From: JARDZI01 sp041639705
Lineage (GTDB): Bacteria > Bacillota > Clostridia > Clostridiales > Caloramatoraceae
Assembly: GCA_041639705.1 (NCBI GenBank)
Contig: JBEQBT010000102.1
Span: 1-10,891 of the forward strand
Direction: 5' to 3'
Length of the DNA: 10,891 nucleotides
The translations under genes and the position numbers were made by a program. Shown here piece after piece: positions 5,206 through 10,891 of this stretch; position 1 is the stretch's first letter, and each line of letters opens with the position of its first letter. The notes beneath the pieces are model-generated. The model had not been told where the DNA came from. It did no database searches and worked only from the letters and a program-made list of their open reading frames with translations.

Positions 5206-7554
5206 ATGGCTGATAAGCATGTAGTGAAAATATCTGTAAGAGAAATAATAGAGTTTGTTCTAAAATCCGGGGATTTATCTTCAGAATATATGGGGAGTAG
5301 TAAAGCAGTTGAAGGGACAAAAGCTCACAGAGAAATTCAGAGGAGTAGACCTGAGGAGTATGTTAGTGAAGTTCCTATAACCTATTCGATTGATACAAGT
5401 AATATTAACCTTGAGATTAGCGGCAGAGTAGATGGAATATATAAATATGAGGATAGGACAGTTATTGACGAAATAAAATCCACATCTCTATCCTTAGAAT
5501 ATATTGAAGAAGATTTTAACCTCCTTCATTGGGCACAAGCTAAGTGTTATGCATATATTTATGCTGAGCAGAATGGATTGGAAAATATAGAGGTGCAGCT
5601 AACATATGTAAACCGTGAAAATCAAGAAAATAAAAATTTCTGCAAAAAATTTACATCCATTGAATTAGAAGAATTTTTTTTAAACATAATAAATAAATAT
5701 TTAGACTGGATAGGAAAAGTTTCAAATTGGGCTGATTTAAGAGATGCTTCAATTGAGAAATTGGAGTTTCCATTTTTGACCTATAGAAAGGGTCAAAGAG
5801 AGCTTGCTGTTGGAGTTTATAAAACAATTAAGACGAGTAGAAAGCTTTTCGTTCAGGCTCCTACAGGTATTGGGAAAACACTTGCCACAACCTTTCCTGG
5901 GCTAAAGTCCCTGGTTGAAGGACATGTATCAAAAATATTTTATTTAACTGCTAAAACTATCACAAGAACAGTTGTAGAGAACGCATTTGAGAATTTGAGA
6001 AATAAGGGCTTAAAGTTAAAGACACTAACCATAACTGCAAAAGAAAAAATATGTTTTAAAGAAGGTAAATGTAAACCAGAGGGATGCGAGTATGCTGCGG
6101 GGTATTTTGATAGGATAGATGATGCTGTAGCAGATATTTTCAAATTAGATAATTTTAATTTTGATAAAATTCAAGAATATGCAAGGAAACATAAGGTCTG
6201 CCCATTTGAGTATTCACTAGAAATATCCCTATGGGCTGATTGTATTATTTGTGATTATAACTATGCATTTGATCCAAGAGTTTACTTGAGAAGGTTCTTC
6301 TCGTCAGGAGGAGGGGAATTCCTATTTCTTGTTGATGAAGCCCATAACCTGGTGGATAGGGCAAGAGAGATGTTCTCTGCTGAATTGCTTAAGAAGGAAT
6401 TCTTAAGCTTAAAAAGAAAAATTAAAAAAGAGCTACCTAAAATATATGAAATTGTAAATAAAATTAATTCCTATTTTATAGAGCTTAGAAAAAAGTGTGA
6501 GGATGTGGGTGAAAATTTTTTTGTTCAACAAGAATCATTAAAGGATTTAAATACTCTGATTAGAAGGTTCATTGATAGGTGTGATACATATTTTGAGAGT
6601 AGAAAAAAATATGATTTTCATGAAGAGCTCCTTGATTTGTACTTTAAAGGTGTAAGCTTTATCAAAATATCAGAGTTTTATGATGAAAGATATATTACAT
6701 ATGTTGAGAAGTACTCAAATGATATTAAAGTAAAGCTCTTTTGTATTGATCCATCCTATCTATTAGGGGAAGCAATGAAAAGGGGAAAATCATCAGTGCT
6801 ATTTTCTGCAACCCTTACTCCACTAGATTACTTTTCCTATATATTAGGAGGAGATAGGGAGGATTATAAAATTAGAATACCCTCTCCATTTCCACAATGG
6901 AATTTGGGATTATTACTAGCTGACAATATTTCAACTAGATACAAGAATAGAGAATTATCATATTCAAAAGTTGCAGAGGCTATATATTCAGTAGCAAAAC
7001 CTAAGAGGGGTAACTATATTGCTTATTTTCCATCCTATAAATATATGAATGATGTTCTTGAGAATTTTGTTAATCTTAACAGTGGATTTGATATTGTATT
7101 TCAGACTCCTAGTATGAGAGAGGAAGAAAAGGAAGCCTTCCTTGGGAGCTTTATATCTGACAGGGATAATACATTAGTTGGTTTTGCTGTAATGGGTGGT
7201 ATGTTTGGTGAGGGAATCGACCTGGTTGGAGATAGATTATCCGGGGCCGTTATAGTTGGTGTTGGTCTTCCTCAGGTTTGTATTGAAAGGGATATTCTTC
7301 GTCAATATTTTCAGGATAAGAATAATATGGGATTTGAATATGCATATATTTATCCAGGAATGAATAAGGTTTTACAAGCAGCAGGAAGGGTTATTAGAAC
7401 TGAAAATGATAGAGGCGTAGTTTTACTAATCGATGAAAGATTTTCTAACTATAATTATAAAGGACTTTTTCCTGATGAATGGAGTCATATAAAAAAGGTA
7501 AGGGATTCAAATTCTATTGTTAAGCTAGTAAATAATTTTTGGGATAATAAATAA
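5206..7554 (+). CDS. XPD/DinG-like Fe-S DNA helicase with N-terminal PD-(D/E)XK nuclease domain
   Basis: The start is ATG 5206, with AAGGAAAGG 9 nt upstream; the nearby ATG 5202 is out of frame and closes at once. The N-terminal part (1-170) of this 782-residue protein looks like a RecB/Cas4-type nuclease: EGTKAH (36-41), GRVDG (D76), IDEIK (E89-x-K91) and Q111-x3-Y115. The helicase follows: YRKGQREL (193-200), Walker A APTGIGKT (218-225), four Cys suited to an iron-sulfur cluster (C283, C289, C294, C332), DEAH (377-380), SAT motif III (534-536), GGMFGEGIDLVGD (664-676) and QAAGRVIR motif VI (724-731). XPD/DinG proteins are ATP-driven 5'-3' superfamily 2 helicases acting on forked DNA or R-loops. 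All key nuclease and helicase residues appear present. The usual DinG of Firmicutes carries a DnaQ-type exonuclease instead, so this is a different architecture. A DNA repair role is likely; the substrate is unknown. Confidence 0.9.
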   Translation: MADKHVVKISVREIIEFVLKSGDLSSEYMGSSKAVEGTKAHREIQRSRPEEYVSEVPITYSIDTSNINLEISGRVDGIYKYEDRTVIDEIKSTSLSLEYIEEDFNLLHWAQAKCYAYIYAEQNGLENIEVQLTYVNRENQENKNFCKKFTSIELEEFFLNIINKYLDWIGKVSNWADLRDASIEKLEFPFLTYRKGQRELAVGVYKTIKTSRKLFVQAPTGIGKTLATTFPGLKSLVEGHVSKIFYLTAKTITRTVVENAFENLRNKGLKLKTLTITAKEKICFKEGKCKPEGCEYAAGYFDRIDDAVADIFKLDNFNFDKIQEYARKHKVCPFEYSLEISLWADCIICDYNYAFDPRVYLRRFFSSGGGEFLFLVDEAHNLVDRAREMFSAELLKKEFLSLKRKIKKELPKIYEIVNKINSYFIELRKKCEDVGENFFVQQESLKDLNTLIRRFIDRCDTYFESRKKYDFHEELLDLYFKGVSFIKISEFYDERYITYVEKYSNDIKVKLFCIDPSYLLGEAMKRGKSSVLFSATLTPLDYFSYILGGDREDYKIRIPSPFPQWNLGLLLADNISTRYKNRELSYSKVAEAIYSVAKPKRGNYIAYFPSYKYMNDVLENFVNLNSGFDIVFQTPSMREEEKEAFLGSFISDRDNTLVGFAVMGGMFGEGIDLVGDRLSGAVIVGVGLPQVCIERDILRQYFQDKNNMGFEYAYIYPGMNKVLQAAGRVIRTENDRGVVLLIDERFSNYNYKGLFPDEWSHIKKVRDSNSIVKLVNNFWDNK

Positions 7555-7624
7555 TAGTTCATATGGGCGTGATTTAAAAGTATGCTCTGTCATTGCTACA
7601 AAAGTCTAAATTGTTTTAGTCACA

Positions 7625-7711
7625 TGTCATCCTGAACGTAGTGAAGGAACTTACTTTTGGAGTTGAATGAAAAATTCTTCACTACATTCAGAATGACAGG
7701 GTGCCTTTTTT
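7625..7711. repeat. Dispersed palindromic repeat, copy 2, with trailing T-run
   Basis: The left arm 7625-7648 (starting TGTCATCCTGAACGTAGTG) and the right arm 7675-7698 (ending ACATTCAGAATGACA) pair at 21 of 24 positions around a 26-nt loop. The left arm matches copy 1 (2215-2238) at 20 of 24 positions, whereas the loop is unrelated. Seven bases after the palindrome come six Ts (7706-7711), so on the plus strand the folded element could help terminate the helicase transcript. It lies between the convergent helicase and UppS-like genes. Confidence 0.85.
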
Positions 7712-7743
7712 ACTTCAGGTGGGGTAGAGTCCCCACCTGAAGT
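7712..7743. repeat. Perfect 13-bp hairpin
   Basis: ACTTCAGGTGGGG (7712-7724) and CCCCACCTGAAGT (7731-7743) pair perfectly around TAGAGT. It is far more GC-rich than its surroundings. No T-run follows on either strand, so it is not a standard intrinsic terminator. It may be a 3'-UTR stabiliser of the minus-strand gene or part of a dispersed element. Confidence 0.75.
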
Positions 7744-7749
7744 CTCGAT

Positions 7750-7767
7750 GTCCAGCTTTAGCTGGAC
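7750..7767. repeat. Short GC-rich hairpin next to the UppS-like stop codon
   Basis: GTCCAGCT (7750-7757) and AGCTGGAC (7760-7767) form a near-perfect palindrome; the realistic fold is 7 bp with a TTTA tetraloop. CTC/GAG outside it could extend the stem across a bulge. It lies 8 nt beyond the stop codon of the minus-strand gene and 6 nt from the 13-bp hairpin. Confidence 0.6.
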
Positions 7768-7774
7768 GAGTTCA

Positions 7775-8419
7775 CTATCCGCCTAATGTAACATCCTGCT
7801 TATCATACCAGTCCAGAGCATCATAAAAATGTTGAGGCTTGAAGTCAGGCCAGTAATCGTCAATTACATAAAAATCTGCATATATAGATTGAACAGGAAG
7901 AAAACCACTTAACCTTCGCCTTCCTCCCCAGCGTATTATTAAATCAACTCTGGATATATCACTAGAGTTTAAAAATGTAATCATATTATTTTTATTTGAG
8001 TTTTTACTTTCATGGAGTTTGTTTAAATCCCAATCCCAGCCATAATTAACAAGAAAATTAATTCTTATTCCTCCATTTCCAAAGGTCTTTCTTACAGTAT
8101 AGGGAAGGAGAGACCTAGGAAACATAGGAGAATCGGTATTTCCTATTACTAAAAGCTCACCATCCTCCCTTGCAAACATTTCAACTGCCCTTGTACATGC
8201 CATTGTAAATGCTGCAGTCTGCAGAGGTGGTCTTTTTGTGTTATCCACTGTGAAACCATAATAGGTAAGTTCTTTTATTCCAATATCCCTAGAAAGTTTA
8301 AGAAGCTCCATTCCAGGTCCAAGACCTACATCATAGCCCTTTTCCTTGGAAAGATTATTATTAACTGCCCACCTTCTATTCCCATCAGGAATTATACCAA
8401 CATGACTGGGTATCCTCAT
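7775..8419 (-). CDS. UppS-like cis-prenyltransferase family protein, divergent paralogue
   Basis: The start is the minus-strand ATG at 8417-8419, with AGGAGG 7 nt upstream. A longer frame reaching 8479 has no such site. The 214-residue product opens MRIPSHVGIIPDGNRRWA, the family's pyrophosphate-binding motif with catalytic-type Asp12. It also has NYGWDWD and a C-terminal block: IIRWGGRRRLSGF (161-173), Q177, YADFY and WPDF (190-193). Canonical UppS makes undecaprenyl diphosphate, the lipid carrier of cell-wall synthesis, by adding isopentenyl units in cis. Here IRTGGE has become IRWGGR, so the Mg-binding Glu (E213 in E. coli) is Arg167. FSSENWNRP has become FTVDNTKRP, and NFLLWQ has become GFLPVQ. 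The protein is also shorter than the usual 240-260 residues. A second housekeeping UppS elsewhere in the genome is likely. It may use a different substrate or be non-catalytic. Confidence 0.88.
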   Translation of the reverse strand: MRIPSHVGIIPDGNRRWAVNNNLSKEKGYDVGLGPGMELLKLSRDIGIKELTYYGFTVDNTKRPPLQTAAFTMACTRAVEMFAREDGELLVIGNTDSPMFPRSLLPYTVRKTFGNGGIRINFLVNYGWDWDLNKLHESKNSNKNNMITFLNSSDISRVDLIIRWGGRRRLSGFLPVQSIYADFYVIDDYWPDFKPQHFYDALDWYDKQDVTLGG

Positions 8420-8426
8420 AACGCTT

Positions 8427-8432
8427 CCTCCT
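8427..8432 (-). promoter_or_regulatory. Ribosome binding site that fixes the UppS-like start
   Basis: A perfect AGGAGG on the minus strand ends 7 nt before ATG 8419. It lies inside the longer open frame, so it argues for the shorter 214-residue protein. The family motif HVGIIPDGN then begins at residue 6. Confidence 0.85.
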
Positions 8433-8449
8433 ACAATTGGTTTGATAAT

Positions 8450-8479
8450 ATTATCTCCAAAGATGCTATATTTAATCAA
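8450..8479 (-). promoter_or_regulatory. Candidate promoter of the UppS-like gene
   Basis: On the minus strand TTGATT (8474-8479) is followed after 18 bp by GATAAT (8450-8455). Each box departs from consensus (TTGATT at two positions, GATAAT at one). Its placement just before the ribosome binding site fits the shorter start. Confidence 0.35.
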
Positions 8480-8500
8480 ATTATTGTTAATCAGATAATG

Positions 8501-8528
8501 TTTACTTTTAAAATCAATATATTATAAT
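8501..8528 (+). promoter_or_regulatory. Candidate sigma-A promoter of mgtE
   Basis: TTTACT (8501-8506), a 16-bp spacer and TATAAT (8523-8528) face mgtE. Transcription would start near 8535, leaving a leader of only about 33 nt. That is too short for an M-box magnesium riboswitch. Confidence 0.5.
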
Positions 8529-8567
8529 TATATATATTCACAATGACTTAATTTTCTGGAGGGTACT

Positions 8568-9911
8568 ATGGATTATGAATCAAAAAATAATGATTTAATA
8601 GAACTATTGTTAGTTTCTACAAGTGAGAAGCTGAATGAAATAATTGAAGAAATTCATCCCCAGGACATTCTAGATGCAATAAGAGAATTTGAAGGAGATA
8701 AAAAACTACTTTTGAACAAATTGCATGAGGATGTAGTAGCAAATATAATTGATCAGGCAGACGACGAAGAAAAATATGAGCTATTAGAATTGTTCCCTGA
8801 AGCTTCTCAAAAGCTTATTTTAAATGAAATGTCATCTGATGAGTTGGTAGATCTTCTTGAAACAGTGACTCCAGACAGAGCAAACAATTTACTTGAAAAG
8901 CTCCATAAGGATGATATTGAGGAGGTTAAAGGACTTTTAAATTATGAATCAGACACAGCAGGTGGAATAATGGCAACGGAGTTTCTTGCAGTTAAGGAAA
9001 GTATGACTGTAGGTGAGACACTAAAATATCTGCAAATAGAATCACCTGATACTGAAACAGCTTATTATCTCTTCGTATTGGATGAAGAAGAGCACCTAAA
9101 GGGAGTGGTATCACTTCGGGATATTGTTATTTCTGAATTTACCACAAATATACTGGATATAATGCATGAAAAAGTAATAAGCATACCTGTAAATATGGAC
9201 CAGGAGGAAGTAGGTCATATATTTGAAAAGTATGGGTTTTTAATAATGCCTGTAGTGGATGATATGGATAAAATGCTTGGTATAATTACAGTTGATGATA
9301 TTATGGAAATTTTAAGAGATGAAAATACTGAGGATATTTACCGTCTTGCAGGAGTTCAGGAGGGAGAAAGAGTAGAAGGTAGTATAGGTGGATCAGTTGA
9401 AAGAAGATTACCCTGGCTTTATATAAACCTAATAACTGCAATAGCTGCATCCTTTACAGTAAGCATGTTTGAAGGCACTATTCAACGTGTTGTTACTTTA
9501 GCGACCTTTATGCCAATAGTTGCAGGAATGGGAGGGAATACAGGTACCCAAACCCTAACCATTATTGTTAGATCAATAGCTTTAGGAGAATTAACATTTG
9601 AAAATGCAAAGAAGGTATTATTAAAGGAAATAGTTGCGGGTATAATTATGGGGCTTTCAGTAGGAATAGTTGTTGGAATAATAGGTTCTATATGGGTTGG
9701 AAAGCCGGTATTTGGGATGATAATAGGTCTTGCTATGCTTTTAAATATGGCTGCAGCAACACTTGCAGGATTTCTGGTTCCCATAACATTAAAGAAGCTA
9801 AAAATAGACCCTGCCTTAGCTTCTGCTGTATTTGTTACTACAGTTACAGATGTATTAGGATTTTTCTTCTTCTTAGGTCTTGCAACAGTTTTCTTAAAAT
9901 ACATTGTATAG
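8568..9911 (+). CDS. mgtE: Magnesium transporter MgtE
   Basis: GGAGGG (8558-8563) precedes the ATG at close spacing. The 447-residue product has the full MgtE plan: an acidic helical N domain (about 1-128), SDTAGGIM (128-135) leading into two CBS domains (about 138-255), a connecting plug helix, and five membrane helices from about 283 to 445. MPIVAGMGGNTGTQ (315-328) is the conserved pore signature, and TTVTDVLGFF contains Asp428, the counterpart of the essential pore Asp in the Thermus protein. MgtE is a homodimeric inner-membrane channel for Mg2+ that closes when the cytoplasmic N and CBS domains bind Mg2+, so uptake is controlled at the protein level. Length and motifs are normal. It diverges from the UppS-like gene across a 148-bp spacer, and the MFS gene follows 110 bp later. 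Confidence 0.97.
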   Translation: MDYESKNNDLIELLLVSTSEKLNEIIEEIHPQDILDAIREFEGDKKLLLNKLHEDVVANIIDQADDEEKYELLELFPEASQKLILNEMSSDELVDLLETVTPDRANNLLEKLHKDDIEEVKGLLNYESDTAGGIMATEFLAVKESMTVGETLKYLQIESPDTETAYYLFVLDEEEHLKGVVSLRDIVISEFTTNILDIMHEKVISIPVNMDQEEVGHIFEKYGFLIMPVVDDMDKMLGIITVDDIMEILRDENTEDIYRLAGVQEGERVEGSIGGSVERRLPWLYINLITAIAASFTVSMFEGTIQRVVTLATFMPIVAGMGGNTGTQTLTIIVRSIALGELTFENAKKVLLKEIVAGIIMGLSVGIVVGIIGSIWVGKPVFGMIIGLAMLLNMAAATLAGFLVPITLKKLKIDPALASAVFVTTVTDVLGFFFFLGLATVFLKYIV

Positions 9912-9954
9912 ATATAGTAACAAATTGAAACCATAAAAATTTTTTAACGTCCAT

Positions 9955-9984
9955 CTGGCAATAGACCGATATTTAATATATAAT
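9955..9984 (+). promoter_or_regulatory. Candidate promoter of the MFS transporter gene
   Basis: CTGGCA (9955-9960), an 18-bp spacer and a perfect TATAAT (9979-9984) precede the gene. Transcription would start near 9991, about 30 nt before the GTG. No GC-rich terminator hairpin was seen between mgtE and this site, so read-through from mgtE is also possible. Confidence 0.45.
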
Positions 9985-10021
9985 ATTTATTATGTTCAAT
10001 TTACTGCTAGGGGGTCATAAT

Positions 10022-10891
10022 GTGAATGGGGAAGTTGCTTTCAAAGAAAAGTTAGTTAAGCATAATATGAAAATAAATGTAATAAATGGTGTTTTTGCAG
10101 TAATTGCAGCAAATCTAGTTACTCCATATTTTGCAAAATTTGCAGAGAGGCTAGGTGCTGGTGATTATGAGATTGGAATGCTTTCATCTCTTCCAGCAGC
10201 AATAAGTATTTTTACACTTATTCCCGGTGCAATATTGATTGAGAGCTTTAAGAACAAAAAAAAAATAACAGGTGCAATGCTATTTACTCATAAGCTGTTC
10301 TATTTATTGCTAGCTGCTGTTCCATTTGTAACAAAGAGCTATCAAGCATGGCTATTCGTTTTTCTTGTTGGTTTAATGAATCTGCCAGGTTCAATTGGTG
10401 CAATGGGTTATCAGTCCAGCATTGGGGATATTTTTGATTCTAAAAACCTTGGTAAGGCAATGTCAAGTAGAAACATATATTCTACAGCAGTGGGGATATT
10501 CATTACCTTACTATCTGCTCAGCTAATAACAAAAATTCCTAATACGAATAAGCAGACAATAATTTTGTATCAGGTTTTGTTTATATTGACCTTCATATTA
10601 TCCCAAGGAGAGGTAATTTCATTTTTCAAATTCAGAGGAATTAAAACAGTAAAAAAAGAAAAGGAGACAAGATACATAAATTCTTTAAAGGAAACAATAA
10701 GGAACATTCCAAGGGAGAAAAACTATAATATTTTTATGATAAGTTCACTTGTGTTTTATTTTGGTTGGCAAATGGGATGGCCTCTTTTTAATATTTATAC
10801 AATAAGCAATTTAAAGGCAGATGAGTTTTGGCTTAGTATTATAGCAGTTTCAAGCAGTATAGCCTCCATAGCTGCATATAAACCTTGGGCT
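10022..10891 (+). CDS. Major facilitator superfamily-type transporter, N-terminal part (3' end outside window)
   Basis: The start is GTG 10022, with AGGGGG (10009-10014) 7 nt upstream; the ATG at 10020 is followed directly by a stop. The frame is open for 290 codons to the window edge. It begins with a polar tail (FKEKLVKHNMK), followed by hydrophobic spans at about residues 18-36, 51-74, 84-103, 108-126, 152-171 and 180-198. A charged cytoplasmic loop (about 203-237) separates two more spans, starting with IFMISSLVFYFGWQMGWPLF. Six spans, a central loop and then further spans is the normal MFS layout. The loop between spans 2 and 3 has ESFKNKKK, a degenerate form of the MFS motif A. Substrate cannot be inferred from what is visible. 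Confidence 0.82.
   Translation, partial: MNGEVAFKEKLVKHNMKINVINGVFAVIAANLVTPYFAKFAERLGAGDYEIGMLSSLPAAISIFTLIPGAILIESFKNKKKITGAMLFTHKLFYLLLAAVPFVTKSYQAWLFVFLVGLMNLPGSIGAMGYQSSIGDIFDSKNLGKAMSSRNIYSTAVGIFITLLSAQLITKIPNTNKQTIILYQVLFILTFILSQGEVISFFKFRGIKTVKKEKETRYINSLKETIRNIPREKNYNIFMISSLVFYFGWQMGWPLFNIYTISNLKADEFWLSIIAVSSSIASIAAYKPWA

Noticed and set aside
5206..7554. Type IV CRISPR-associated DinG (csf4)
   Set aside because: There is no CRISPR array and no csf gene nearby, and the N-terminal PD-(D/E)XK domain is not the csf4 layout.
8420..8479. N-terminal 20-residue extension of the UppS-like protein from an upstream ATG
   Set aside because: The extension has no ribosome binding site and overlaps a perfect AGGAGG placed for ATG 8419. 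The family motif begins normally just after the shorter start.
8535..8567. M-box magnesium riboswitch before mgtE
   Set aside because: The whole gap to the divergent gene is 148 bp, the likely leader is about 33 nt, and no M-box-like stem set is visible.
9482..9934. Minus-strand open frame of 150 codons across the end of mgtE
   Set aside because: It lies opposite the conserved membrane domain of mgtE, has no plausible ribosome binding site and reads as low-complexity antisense sequence.

Overview
The window is AT-rich, with strong AGGAGG/GGAGGG-type ribosome binding sites, a reverse-type rubrerythrin and a 447-residue MgtE magnesium transporter. This points to an anaerobic low-GC Firmicute of the Clostridia; the genus cannot be fixed from the sequence alone. 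No rRNA, tRNA, CRISPR array, insertion sequence or integrase was seen.

Layout: (1) 1-580, the 3' end of mltG (cell-wall lytic transglycosylase) and its terminator. (2) 598-2300, a putative lipoprotein with a TolB/WD40-like beta-propeller, followed by a palindromic dispersed repeat. (3) 2348-3300, two small divergent genes: a hydrophobic 127-residue protein (minus) and a 108-residue phage-type ABA-sandwich-like protein (plus). (4) 3422-4144, a self-contained rubrerythrin unit with a consensus-like promoter, a PerR/Fur-type 7-1-7 operator candidate, a leader palindrome and a terminator. (5) 4233-7554, a likely two-gene operon: a coiled-coil protein of unknown function, then an XPD/DinG-like iron-sulfur helicase with an N-terminal PD-(D/E)XK nuclease domain. 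(6) 7625-7767, a second copy of the dispersed palindrome and two further perfect hairpins. (7) 7775-8419, a minus-strand divergent cis-prenyltransferase (UppS-like) paralogue with altered active-site positions. (8) 8568-10891, mgtE and the start of an MFS-type transporter that runs off the window.

Most of this is a mosaic of independent housekeeping and stress genes rather than one large system. The parts most worth attention are the nuclease-helicase fusion with its coiled-coil partner, the UppS-like protein that lacks the usual metal-binding Glu, the PerR-like operator of the rubrerythrin gene, and the pair of related palindromic repeats, both of which sit between convergent genes.
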